Below, in pieces: positions 32,644-46,000 of a DNA stretch of 64,000 bases (its first letter is position 1; the number at the start of each line of letters is the position of its first letter). Below the pieces are notes generated by a model, which worked only from the letters and a program-made list of their open reading frames with translations, did no database searches and was not told where the DNA came from. Source of the stretch: Pegoplata infirma (taxonomy: Eukaryota > Arthropoda > Insecta > Diptera > Anthomyiidae); contig OY992536.1 of the NCBI GenBank assembly GCA_963921195.1, forward strand, positions 327,873,038 to 327,937,037, in the 5' to 3' direction. The position numbers and the translations under genes were made by a program.

Positions 32644-34130
32644 TAGGGTTGCCATTTGCATTTTGAGAAAAAGAGGACGTCAACCTCAAAAAACGAGGAC
32701 ATTTGACCCAAAAAAAGAGGACTTTTTTTTTAAATAAATTAATTTGAAAAAAAGTCAACAACGCAATACAATATGCAAAAAAAAATATTTTAAGAAAACT
32801 ATTTTTCCACTAAAAAAATATATTTCCAATTATATTTCAATATTTTGGATATATTCCTTCAATTATATTTTGGAAATATCTATTTATAATTAAAAAATTT
32901 CTAAATATAAGTCAAAAATTTTCAATGTATATCAGAGTTTTCTATTTGTATTTTAAAATTTTTTAAATGCTTTTCAGAAAATTCCATTTGTTTTTCAAAA
33001 AATTTCCATTTTCATTTCAAACTTTTCTAAATAATTTTAAGAAAATTATTTTTGAATTTAAATAAGTTCAGATATTTTAATTGTAATTCAAAAATTTCCA
33101 TTTTGATTTAAAAATTATGTAACTGCTTTTCAAAATTTTTTTTTTGTATATCAAAATTTTCTTAAAAATTTTGAAATACAAATTTGACATATACTTAATC
33201 AGAATTTTCTGAAAAGCATTTAGAAAATTTTTAATATAAATGGAAATATTTTGAGTAGGTTTATTCTAGCTCAAGGTCATTATTTCCTTTACTAATTAAA
33301 ACTATGATATTCTCATAGAATAATTTTAAAGAAAATTATTTTTCTGTTTAAAATTTATTTATGTCGGTAATTTTTACAAGACTTAATGGACTTAATGGAC
33401 GTGTCGATAAAGTCTTGCAAAAATGACCAACATAAACAAATTTAAAACAGAAAACTAATTTTCTTGAAAATTATTCTATGAGAATATCATAGTTTTAATT
33501 AGTAAAGGAAATAAATAAATAAATAATGACCTCGAGCTAGAATAAACCAACTCAAAATATAATATTTTAAAGTTCGAGGAAAACTATTTCTATTTTTTAA
33601 TAAAAATTAATCAGAATTTGTAAATGGAAATTTATGAAATGGAATTTTTAAAAAGCATTTAGAAAATTTTAAAGTACAAATTTGAAATACAATTGGGAAT
33701 TTCTGAAAATACAATTTTTGGAAATTCAAATAGAATTTACTTAAAATTATTTAGAAAATTTTGAAATGGAAATTTTTGATATACAAATTTTTTTCTTCTT
33801 CTTCTATTCTCGGAGAGCCAACTTTACGACACACCATCTGATAATAACGTAGTAATTTCCGCTCTACATAAAGTGCTTTTTTACTCGAAATATACGAGTT
33901 TTTAAGTGTTTTTTATTTCTGTGCTCGTTTTGCTTTCAAAAAGTTGGCATTACTGCTGGTAAGGGAAAATACAGCGATGCCAATAATTCGAACATTAAAT
34001 AATACAAAAAAAAATTATGAGGAAAAAAGGAGGACAACCCCGTACACATTCTAAAAAAGAAGTAGGACTGCCCCGGGCGAACTAAAAAAGAGGACGGTGT
34101 CCGGGGAAAAGAGGACGGATGGCAACCCTA
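32644..34130. mobile_element. hAT-type element, 1487 bp
   Basis: Ends TAGGGTTGCCATTTGC and GGATGGCAACCCTA with AGAGGAC motifs just inside both, flanked by acataagg (32636-32643) and gcataagg (34131-34138), a 7/8 match. The interior is extremely AT-rich without a transposase and contains a palindromic element at 33246-33561. Confidence 0.8.
33246..33561. mobile_element. Palindromic foldback MITE
   Basis: Arms of about 135 bp mirror each other (ATATTTTGAGT and GGTTTATTCTAGCTC at the left; GAGCTAGAATAAACC and ACTCAAAATAT at the right). A one-sided relative with ACTCGAGATCATTTGTCTTT lies at 48924-48992. Confidence 0.7.
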
Positions 34131-34138
34131 GCATAAGG

Positions 34139-34989
34139 GCTATATCTAGATATGGACAGATTTTTTCCAATTTCAATATGCTTCGTCCTTACGCCAAAAA
34201 AACCTTAAGTTTAAAGTTTCAGGCTAATTTGTGGTCTATTGCTAAATCGACTCAGAAAGTGATTCCGAGTAAATCGGCATATTTAAAAGTAGGTCAAGGA
34301 CCAATATTTTGGATAGTTAGAAACATCAACAAAAACTCTGTATACCTTTTACCACAGAGTGGTGTATGGGTGGTAATGTAGTTTCTCGGCAGAAAACTTA
34401 CAATTTCATCATTGTGTAAATATTTTTTTTATATTCACTGCTTGGAACTGTTTCATTTGTTTAACAAAAGTAAAAAAACATGTTATTTTAAAGTTTGTTA
34501 TTCAAGAGGAACATTTTTTCTGCCGGTTACGATTTTGTCCATTCACGAACTTAGCCAGCCGAATAAATCAAGACACATTCGTGAAAAACCTAAGGAGTTT
34601 AGATCTTTTGATTTGGACGTTCATAGAATGTATTAGAATCGAACTGTTAAATAAAAAATACAATATACTCTATGGGGCCCTAGACCAATATTTCGATGCG
34701 GTACACACGGAATGACAAATTGAGTATACCTCCATACTGTGGTTGGAAGGTATTTAATGGATTTTTGGATAACTTATCAAAATACTCTCGTTTATATAAA
34801 TTTGTTATAAATTGTTGGCCCGTTTATGTTGTACATACATACACACAAACATGTTTATATGTCTGCGTAAACGTAATTCATATACACACATATTTATTTA
34901 TATGTATGTCTGTATTTTTGTTAGACTACAAACATACATACATAAATATTAGAGTATTTTTTTTATTTTATTTCCAGGGATGAACTCGA
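34139..34989. other. Dispersed fly-type repeat and microsatellite
   Basis: 34655-34760 resembles 57765-57830 (ATACTCTATGGGGCCCTAGA / ACACTTTATGGGGTCCCAGA, then ATGTTTCGATG and ACGGAATGAC), a shared non-coding repeat. 34825-34945 is rich in ACATACAT/ACACAC. The open frames here have no recognisable domain. Confidence 0.45.
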
Positions 34990-36488
34990 ATCACTTGTCG
35001 CAACGAAACAGAGTGAAAAAGAAAATTACAATGGTTGCTTTTAAGGCAATAACAGTAAATCCTAGCCACCCGCAGTTTTATCCATCTCACTTTTCGTGGG
35101 GGAGGTGCTTGTACACTCAGCTTCCTTGGTGATTGGTTGCTTAACTCCCGACTATTGTTAAAATGGTGCGTTCAACGAGTTGTAATTGTGAAAAGCGGAT
35201 GTGATTTTATTTAGTATTCTGTGTTTTTTTATTTTGTTAATGTTAATTTTGGGGTGGCAATGGTGATGTTTGTAATAAAGACATAATACGTGTACTTACG
35301 TGTTTAATGCTGGAAAAATTTATCCGGAATTAAATGTTCCTTAAAGGCAAATTTCACATTTAAAACACATTTATCGAAATTTTTGGAAGATGAAATTCTG
35401 GTTTCCTAGGTCTAGGAATAGCCTAGTTTTTTTTTTTGGGATTTTAATTGGTCTGGAGCAATGGATGAGTGTTAAGTTTTTTTTGGATAACACATAAATG
35501 GTGGTAGTGGTGGAAGCGGTGGTGGCGGTGATGATGGTATTCATAATTATAAGAGCAATGGTGGTAGCAACGGTATCATATACAAAAAAAAAATGTCATA
35601 ACAACACATCCCCTTTTAACTCATATATCAATATCACATCATATCATCGCCCAACATCAATATCATCCTTCGTCGTAGTTGTATTTCATTGTCTATTAGT
35701 TGAGGCATTTTGCCGGGATAAAGTTAAATTTTATTTTCAGTTGTAATTCGACCATTCGCTGCAGACGTGCGTCAAATATTTTACGCGCTGCAGTTGCTTA
35801 GCTACAAAAAAGTAAATGTGTTTCGGTAACCAAGCTCCTCGTCAGGATTTATTTTTGTGAAGCACTCACTATACACCAGCACCCACGACGACGACAACAG
35901 CAACATCGTACATAGCCTTCCGGCCTAGTTCACTTTCACTTTTCATTCAGTGTTGCTTAACTACTACTACTACTGCTACTTACAGCAACATTTCTCCTCA
36001 CCCGTGCAACAATTTCTATTAACAGCATCACTCCGTAGTGAAGTTTCTATCAGCCCAGAACACAACAAGGTGTCCTTGATGGACACATGGAAACATTCAT
36101 TATTTGGTTGCTTAGTTAGTTATCGTTCGGTCGATTTATCGGTTGTTCCGTCGGTTATTTATTCGTGTATATTATTTTATGATTTTGCTTTCGTTTTGGC
36201 ATTTTTATCGGACTTAACCACCTGCCATTTGGGACAATACTAAATTAAATATTGAACTGTGCTACTGAGTTATGCTCACAGATACATACGACATGTGTAG
36301 TTTCACTCTTCCCGTTGTGTAATTCGGTCGTTTCCCATAGTTATTGCACTTTTTGCATGTGATACAATTTTGCTTGGAATGGTTTTAAGGTTTTTTTTTT
36401 GCAAAATCGAGTGTTTTTCTAAGCGACAACTTTATGAGTAAATAAAAGTTTTAAAAAAAAAAATATTTTTTTTTAATAAATTAAACGA
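34990..36488 (+). promoter_or_regulatory. Rfx: Probable promoter and 5' untranslated region of Rfx
   Basis: Less AT-rich, unique-looking sequence directly upstream of the first recognised coding exon, without the inverted repeats seen on either side. It contains an inverted CCAAT box (GATTGGT at about 35131), GGTGGTAGTGG-type repeats at 35500-35575 and CAC/ACG-rich stretches typical of insect 5' leaders. The 97-codon frame 35950-36243 may be a leader uORF. No TATA box or start site can be fixed from sequence. Confidence 0.4.
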
Positions 36489-37062
36489 ATGCATTCTCGA
36501 CTTACTTTGGATCAACAGCAGCATTTACACCAACAGTTGCAACATTTAAATTCTTCAACAAATATCAATCATATCTTTGAAAAGTGTTGCTGCAATAATC
36601 GCCATTTAAATGGTCATCAGCACCAACAGCAGCATCATCATCATCGTCATCACCAACATCAGTTCTTGCAACAAACGTATCAACACCAGCCTTTTGCTCA
36701 CAATCATCATCATCATCCTCATCCGCATCATCATCGTCAGCCACAGCAGCAATTGCTGCATCAGCAACAACAGCCACAACTATCTCCGCCAGTTTTGTCC
36801 GTATTATCATCAACTCACCAACAGGCAGCACAACCGTCTCAGCCTAAACAGCATTCGTTAGCCCATCATTTGTATCATCAATACCATCACCAGGCTCTCG
36901 TTGCTACCGTCACTTCAAGCTGTACAGCTGTAGCTGCTGCATCTTCGTCATCACACTTGTCGCCTTCACCTTCTTCTGCAATATTATCACCGATTTCGCC
37001 AGGTCTATCGGCGACGGCATCGACAATGTATCGACGTCATAACAATTTATCATATTGTGGTG
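36489..37062 (+). CDS. Rfx: Rfx exon 1 (His/Gln-rich N-terminus)
   Basis: Encodes about 191 residues rich in His and Gln (runs such as HHHHRHHQHQ), then Ser/Pro. The ATG at 36489 follows an in-frame stop at 36477. The donor is G|GTATGT at 37063; its phase (one base over) joins perfectly to exon 2, and the open frame continues only briefly past the donor. Low-complexity composition prevents homology-based proof, so assignment rests on phase, position and the nearby donor. Confidence 0.65.
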
Positions 37063-40000
37063 GTATGTATTTTGTGTTAGTGCAAAGGAAGAACAAAAAT
37101 AAAATGGTCTTTATATAGTCTCTGCTTATAAAAAAATACATTCCTTGGTGTAAAATGTAATTTTTTTTCTAAATTAAACTTGTATGCGCCTTAGCAAAAT
37201 AATTTAATGTCCTTTTGTGTGCATTGGCCAGGCCAATCAATCTTACAGTCTTATCGGAAAGTGAAAGAACAAGTAGATCACAATAAAATATTTTTAACTA
37301 AAGATAAACTAAAGAAATAAATACAATTTAATTTTTACTTGCATGCAATAGTTTTGTGAAAGTGTTCCTAAAATAAATTCCGGAATAAGTAGTAGTTTGT
37401 AATTTATCTTAGGCTGGATTAATTAATAACACAGTGATACAAAATAGAACTTTCTAAATCGGAAAGGCATTTTTTTAGTTCAGCGCTAGATTATTTTTTA
37501 CACGCATTTAAAATTGGTGATTTTAAATCAATTAAATTTTTTGTATACAAAACATGTGCTAATTTATGGGCCCATGGTGGTGCCCTTAGTGGACATGTGG
37601 GTTCCAGCGTCCAAACTTAATTTTGAAATTATGTTAGCTATAACCGCACAGAAAAAAACGAATTGTTATATTGACCCCCATTTTTGTGAATACAATTAAC
37701 TTTTCACTGAAAGTGCTCCTATACGGAAATTTGTGATATCAACTAACGTTTGTAAATATTGTTTGTTGAAAAAAAATTTAAAAAAATTGATAAACAAGTT
37801 TGTAATAGTTCTCTAAAATTATTATTTGTATTGACAAACGTACAAAATCTTCAATTTTTTTTCAACAAAGAAATTCAACAAACACAAAGACAATTTGTTG
37901 ATCTGACAAACGTAAAAAATCTTATTTTTTTTTTTCAACAAAGAAATTCAACAAACACAAAAAATGTTTGTTTACATGATAAAATAATAGAGTCCGACCG
38001 AAACCAGTTTTCGAGGCCGAACCGAAACCGAACCGAATATTCGGCCAAAAAAGTAATATTCGGCCGAAACCGAACCGAAACCGAAACTAAAAAAAAAAAC
38101 TACCGCCTGGCATGAATAAAATTATTAAAAGTTGTTAAAGATAAATAATATGTTGTATATTGCTTTTACGCCATAGGAATTGTATTTTTGAAAAAAAAAA
38201 TATGTTTTTTAAAAAAACTTTTAAAAAAACTTACAAAAAAATTTTATATTTCGTTTGTAGATTAGGAGAAAATAATTTTAGAACTGAAACAGTTTTACAT
38301 TTATTGCATAAACTTGTAACATTTTCTTCAATTGAACTGAAACAAGTGTAATGAAATACGAAATCAAAAAATTCAGCGACTTTTTTACATATTTTTTACA
38401 ATACAAAAAGTTTCGGTTTCGGCCGAATATTAGTTCGGCCAAAATTTTGCCGAATACCGAATAGAGGCCGAAACCCCATTATTCGGCCGAAACCGAAACC
38501 GAATATTCGGTCGGACTCTATAAAATAATTTTGAAATAAAATTACTTGACTAAGTTTGTTGAAAACAAAATCGAAATTTTGTATTATGGACTAACTGGCG
38601 GCCGTTTTTACTAAATGTTTGGTTGATATCATGTTTGGTTGATTTACAATCGATGATTGTTAATTTAAATTTGACGATTTTATTTTCTGTGCGGTATGAA
38701 TTTCGTTGCAATCGATTCGGTACCTGTTTACTGAATAGCCAAATTAATAAAAATAGTCCACTGTGCATCGTTACGTATGATTGTTATTTAAAGGCAATTA
38801 CAAAATTAATGATACGCCTTACATAGTAGGGCGCCCCGTATTTTGACCAAAATTCATGTCAGAATTGGTTGACAAAATCCGGCTCAAAAATTCTGAAATT
38901 TTCCGCACTTTAATGGAAAAATATTTAAAAAATTACAAAACTGCGATTTTAGTCACAGATGCTGATTTTTTTTAACATACAAATTACACCGCTCAACAAA
39001 TCGAAGGTTTTGACATCATGTCTAGAATTTTAATTAATCGCAGAAAATGCAAAAAAAAAAAACGCGACTTTTGCCTTTTTTGAAATCCTGCACAGCAGCC
39101 ACTGGGTGGAATAAAAATCTGGTATAAAGCGTTAGAGTATAAGTAAACTATGATCTCAAAAATATGATCAAAAAAATGCGAAGTTGTTGCACTGTTATTG
39201 AAAACTGCACTGTTATAAAGTTGTTGCACTGTTATAAAAACACTGTGAAAAAAATTAAAAAAAGCACCATTTTGAAAAGGCTCTGAAACAAAAACCAGAT
39301 GATCAATCTTTATTGTGATGAGCTCAAAATTTAGGCAAAAGTTCATTGTTTCTTTTAGACTTTTAAACCCATTAAAGATATCTTCCGGTTTATACAAAAA
39401 ATAAAACTGAAAACTTAAATTTGTAAAATACATACATATTTATTTGTTTTAGTTTTTCTTTGAAAAATATCAAAAAACTAAGGTAAATTTTCCAAAAATG
39501 ACAATTTTAACAGTAAACACAATAATTAAAAAAAAAAATTGTTTTCTATATTGGAGACCATAGACAAATTCTACTTTTGGGCTCTGTACCAGATTTGTAT
39601 TCCTGCTGTGCAGGCTTTCAAATAATGCAAAAATCTTAATTTTTCGCATTTTCAACTGTGAATAACTAAAAATCTAGACGTGATGGGAAAATTTGGAGAA
39701 CAGATTTGGAATCAGGAGATCAAAATCTACTAAAATTCTTCATCAGAATTCAAACCGGAAAATGAGTGTTGAGCGGTGTTATTTTTTATAATTGGAAAAT
39801 GTTAAGTGTGTTATCTAAAAAATATAAAAATATTTAAAAACACGATTTTGGTCCGAAAATGCTGATCAGCATCTGTGTACCAAAATCGCAGATCAGCATT
39901 TTTGGACCAAAATCGCGTTTTTATATTTTTTAAATATTTTTTAGATAACACACTTAACATTTTCCAACTTTTGTTATCTAGGAATATTAAAAAAATATAA

Positions 40001-43000
40001 AAACCCGCTGTTGGTCCGAAAATGCTGATCAGCATTTGTGTACCAAAATCGCATATCAGCATTTTTGGACCAAATTCGCGTTTTTATATTTTTTTTTATA
40101 TTTTTTGTTTTATATTTTTATTTTTTATTTTTTATATAAATTATATTATATTTTTTATACTTTTAATTTTAATTATAAATTAAACTTACAAACATTCTTC
40201 TTATTGAAAAATTAATTTGTTATGACTAATGTTGTTTTATAAGATTTTAAATCTTGTTACATTAGGATTTTCGAAAATAAATAAATAAATAAAATAAAAA
40301 TAAAATAAAATTTTTTGGATAAGACACTAAACATTTTTCAACTTTTGAGACTAATTTGGATAAAAAAAAATATTTTTATGTTAAAAATCCGCATCTGTGA
40401 ACCAAAATCGCGGTTTTGGATTATTTTAAATATTTTTCCAATAAAATACGCAAAATTTCCGAATTTTTTAGTCGGATTTGATCAAAAAAATCGTACATGA
40501 GTTTTGGTCGAAATTCGTAACTTTTTCCAACTTTGACCGCTGGCTGCCAACTGAAGATGACCTTGCGAAATTTTTTCATAAATTTTCCCACAATCAGCTC
40601 TAAATGATTTTTAGAATTTTTTTTTTGTGATTTTGATGGAGTTTGAAAGGAAAAAATCTAAATTTATAAATATTTTCTTCCAGTTGTAATCGAAGTATTT
40701 GGGTTTTTTATTGCAGATTTTTTATTTTATCATTTTGGAGATATTGTTTTTGTAATATTTTATTATTTTGGAGATATGGCTCATAGTATAGACCAGCGTT
40801 TACCAACCTTTTTGGCTTGCGTACCCCTAATTTTAAATTTTATTAGCCCCGTACCCCCTAACGAGTTTTTTGATTTCGTTAAAAAACTTCACATATAAAT
40901 ATTAGAGTTAATTTTGAAATATTTGATCTGCGGGTATTATAACTTTTTTGTAGGGTTTAGGGGAGATCAAAACAATGCACAGTGGCCGAAACATCGAATC
41001 TAGAGGCGCTTAATTTGGAAATGTAAAATAATAAAGCCCAATGCATATTTGTGATTATAAAACTTATAAAGAATTTAATTTTTAACCATATTTATTAAAT
41101 TCAGTGTTTTTATGTATTTTGGGAAATTTATGTGAATATCGGGAGGGTGGTCTGTATGAGGACAAGAAGTTAAAATGCTCCGATTCCGTTAAAATTTAGA
41201 GTGATTATTTATGGCTACAAAAAACATTTAACAATCGAATTTCAAGAGGATATTTGTGAAAATACCATTGTTAGGGCTTTTTAGTAAATCTGGAAGGGGA
41301 ATTTAACATGGGGGCTATGGGATAACATGGACCGATTTTGTCAAAAATTTAATAGGTTTTGTTCTTTCGATAAAAAATCTTAAATTTCAAATTGAAAATA
41401 TCGATTAAAAATTGTGGTCTGTATCGCGTTTATACTGTTTATTTGGACAGGCAGATGGACCCTAAAAAACCGAACAACTTGCGCGAACTAGCACGCCATA
41501 CTGAAACGTCACAACAAAAATACCCCCAAATAATAAACAAAACAGGAATCGGACCGAATACGATCGAATTTCAAAATTGCAGTCCATGAAACTATAGTTT
41601 ATATCACAAATGTCAACTTCTATAATGCACTAATAATAAAGTAGATACACACAGGCCACAAACATTTATTTTTGAGTTAAAACATACCTTTTACTTTCAA
41701 TTAAAACTTTTTGGCTCAAAATGTATAAACAATTGACTTAAAATTAAAAGTGTCAAGAAAAACTCACTGAGTAATTAGGCCCCAAATTCCTTTAATACAC
41801 TTGCTGCAGAAAATGTATATTTGACAGCTTACAGCTGTGCGAATATTGAAAGCAAAACAAAAGTAAAAAGGTAAACTTTTTCTTTAAAGTATAGGTAAAC
41901 AATGCAGTGCAAAAACATTTATCGATCTTAATTTTTTAATTTTGACTTAAGCGCCGCTAGACCAGTGATTTCGGCCACAGTGCAATGGTATTTTTTTGGA
42001 AAAATGTTCGCTCCTTGGGGTGGTTCAATGCATCTGAAAACACGGATTTTTAGCTGATTTTTCTGCAAAGCAAAAACGGCTGAAAATATTGCAAATCACC
42101 AGGCGATTCTACACCAAAAATTAAAAGAATTGACGTTTTTTGAACTCTTAATAAAGTTCCAAAAACCCATCACAGAGGACAGAAATGTTTTTAATTCTTT
42201 TTTTAAATGTTTTTTTTTTAATACGAGGGCAGATCAATAATTGCGTAACTTTTCGAATGAAACACCCTCGTATATACAACAAAAGGGCATTTTGAGCTTA
42301 ACAAAATGGTACCAAAATTTCCACTCTTATCACAACCGTTCTCAAAAATGCCCAAAACACGTTTTTTGAGAACTTTGACATAAATTTTTTCAAAAACCTG
42401 ACATCATAGAAAAATTTGGGACCCATTATCGGAATCAGCATCGAAAGGTTAATCGAAAACAAGTGGGCAGATCTCAAAAAAAAGCTCTCTGAATTGCACA
42501 AAAATGCGTTTTTTGCAATGTTGGCAATCGATACCTTTTCAATACCGTTATCCGTTTCAAAACCCTTTAAATTGAATACCGGTACCAATACCAATACCGA
42601 AACTTAGTTTTGGTATCGGATACCGGTATCCAAAAACCTTTTTTTTCGGATACCGGTATCCAAAAACCTTTTCATTCGATACCGGTACGTACCGGTATTG
42701 AAACGGTATTAAAACGGTTTTTCCATAAAAACATGTTTTTTTTACAAAAAAAAATAATAGAAAATTTGTAATTTTTTTGGTTTTTTTAAATGAAAAATAG
42801 TACTCCAAATGCCTCCCCGAAGTCTCATAAAAATCAAAAAAATCTTTGGGCACCCACATCGTGGATTAAGTAAAAATTTCCAAAAAAAAATCATACTTCA
42901 ACCGCTATGCGGGAGCAGAAGAAAATTATTGATTTTCACTAAATTTTTTTGAAATCATTTAGACCACTCAATAGAAACTTTTCGCAACCCTAAGTATAGT

Positions 43001-46000
43001 TAAGTTTTTTGGGGATTTTTATTTAATCCGCGATGTAGGTGCCCAAGGATTTTTTTGATATTTATAGGACTTCGTGGTTCAAAAATTATTACAAAACCGT
43101 GAATTTCAAATTGGTTTCACCTTAAGTCCACATGTTGAAAACCCCGTTAAACCAGCTTTAAAAACATGGAAGAGTCATAGAAAAATATTTAACAAAGTAT
43201 TTTTGTCACTCAAAAATATTTTTACAATTAAGAAAAAAAAAAACTTACACTCGAAAAAAATTTTACACTCAAAAAAAATTTTGTAATTTTTTTTTCTTCA
43301 AAAATGACTAAAAAAGTTTTTTACTCAAAATAAAATATTTCTAATCAAAATTGTTAATTTTTTTTTTTAAGTTAAAAAACTATCACTTTAAAAGGGCACC
43401 GTGGATATTCATGGATTCGGCTAACAAGGAGAGTCTCCCTGGTGCCACCCTCCGATCTTCATGACATATGTTGTTCAGAACGAAAATTAATTCGACACTT
43501 TTTTTTTTAGCGGCCCAAACTCATTTTTAGGAGGTTCGATTTGCATGGAGGGAATTTGACCTTTTTCAGTTTTTTACGATTTACGTCTATTTGCTCAAAA
43601 CTAATATAGGCGCATTTGGTATTAGATTAAAGGTAATTAAAATACCTATCTTGTGATGCTAATAACATGTAAAAAAAGTAAATATTTCTCGACTTATTAA
43701 CAAAAATGTCCAACAATTTTGTCATTTTACTCAATATGACGAAAAGTTGTGCATGTTTGGACCGTTCTTTGCACATGGAGATAGGTTTTCCAAAGACCTT
43801 TCATTTGGTATGCAACATGACTAGGTTTATTTGTATAATATATGAGATTAACGCAAAAAAACTGAAAAATTACCGTTTCTTCCCTCTCATTTTCACCCCC
43901 TAAATATGAATTTGGGCCACTAAAAAAAATACGTGTCCCTTTATTTTTTATACTCTACAAAATAAAACCAATTCCATAAAGATCGGCAGGTGACCCCAGG
44001 GAGACCTTCCTTGTAAGTCGAATTGAACTCTTTTACTTTTTTACATATTTTTTTACTTTCTGCAACAAATGAAACCTTTTTATGTCAGAATAACTTCAAA
44101 GTCCTGCACTTTGATCAAGGGGATAAGAAAATTACAGTTTTTTCGGTCCGCCCCCTTTTGTAGGTGTGGTCCGGCAACGTCCCCGCCGACCCCCTAAGTA
44201 AACGCAATTTAATTTTTTTTCACATTTTAAAGCGCATTTTAGCAAAAATGCTAAAAATAAATACGTAAATACGTGTTTTAGTATTAAAATTGAAAAAAAA
44301 TTTAAATTTTTTATGCGTTTTTTATATTTTTAAAATTTTTTTCGATAATACCGGTACGTACCGGTATCGACGTTTCGGTATCGGTAATACCGTAACCGAT
44401 TCAACTCAAATACCGTAACCGATACCGATACCGAAATAAATAAAAAAACGATACCAATACCGATATCGATACCGTTATTCGTTTCGATTGCCAACCTTGG
44501 TTTTTTGTGAACTTTGCCCTCAACTTTCTTAAAAACCTGACGTTATATAAAACTTTAGAAGCCAGATGCGAAACCAGGATTGAAAGGTTAATCTAAAACG
44601 AATGTCCAAATTACTAAAATTTTGCGTACCCCCGCGGACAGTTTCGCGTACCCCCTAATGGTACGCGTACCATAGGTTGGTAACCGCTGGTATAGACGAT
44701 AATTTTCAGTGGGCAAAGATCATCAAAATAATTTAGTTTTTTGAGGTTGGACCAAATTATGGGGTCAAAAATTTAAAAAAACGTCAATACTCATGCGATA
44801 GCTGAATTATTTTTTTAGCGGTCTGAAATTTTTGTTTTTAAGGTTTGGTGCCATTTTGAAATAAAAAAAGATTTTTTTTGACCCACCTTAGTATACAGTT
44901 TTCAAACAATTAGTATTATAATTTTAATAATAGTTCACCAACTTCAAATGCGAAATATAGCGCTGTACTAAAAAGAAGCCTTGAGGGGTTTGGTGTGAAA
45001 TATGTTAACATTCATTTGCTTTTGGTTTCATCCAATTCCGATTTTTGTTGTTGTACTGTGTAATTATAATTAGTTGTTAACTGGCGATTTAACGGAGCCT
45101 TATGTAAAAATTTCTATGAAAAAGTTAAATTTGACGGAGAATTATTTTTTTAACGGGACATTAACTAATCCAAAATACATCTACAGTTATAATCAGAAAA
45201 ATATTTCGTTAATGAACGGGTAAGGTACCGCATATTTTGCAAAGAAATTTAGTCATGTGACATACCAAATGAAAGTTCTTTGGAAAACCTATCCAATTGT
45301 GTATAGAACGTGTCCAACATCCACAACTTTTCGTTATATTGAATAAAATACCAAAATTTTAGGAAATTTTTGTTAATAAATTGAAAAATATTGTCTTTTT
45401 TTGGACAGTTGTTAGCACCCCGAGATAGGTCTTTGAAAACCCTTAATCTGATACCAAATATTCCAATGTTAATTTTTATTAAATAAAATCGAAGAAACTG
45501 AAAATACATGTCGGATTAATTTTTGTTACATACCCAAATTTCATGATGATCGGAGGGTGAAACCGGATGATCGGAGGGTAACCAGAATACATCCCTTGTA
45601 GATACTCTGCTCGGTGTTCAAGCCGGAAAAAATGTCAAAGAGTCAAATCCGTTCGGAAATGCAATTTAATGTTTGTGCAATTGAATTTTTTTTAGGAATA
45701 AAACCTCTTGCAATCACCAAAGTGTAATCGACTTGAATTATTGGAAGTGGTTTTATTTCAAAAAATAATATTTCATTATACGTTTTCGGAGAAACGAATG
45801 TATAGAATGTATCACAACGTAAAAAAAAAATATTTGAAAAAAAACAAGTAAAAAAGTTAAATTCGGCCTTGCCGAATGTAGATGACTTGCTTCTGTGAAT
45901 CGGCCCCAAAGTTTAAATTAGAAAACTTCGAAACTTCTTTTGAAAATTTTCCAATTTTAATTTTTTTTTAATCGATAGCCCAGATATTTTCAATATTTGA

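Larger units (their letters stand above)
40794..44689. mobile_element. hAT-type element, 3.9 kb with nested insertions
   Basis: Ends CAGCGTTTACCAACC and GGTTGGTAACCGCTG, with GCGTACCCC-type subterminal motifs, flanked by a perfect gtatagac (40786-40793, 44690-44697) that fits the hAT nTnnnnAn target. It contains three other elements: 40978-41982, a tiny mariner-like remnant at about 42226-42272, and 42516-44499. A 165-bp internal tandem repeat (AACCTGAC at 42393 and 44533 in the same context) is split by the last one. No intact transposase. Confidence 0.9.

Noticed and set aside
35815..35835. X-box (RFX binding site) for autoregulation of Rfx
   Set aside because: GTTTCGGTAACC resembles half of an X-box but the other half-site and spacing do not fit the consensus.
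38993..39433. 146-residue minus-strand ORF as a nested gene in Rfx intron 1
   Set aside because: AT-rich, Phe-rich composition without a recognisable domain, between dispersed repeats; best explained as a chance frame.
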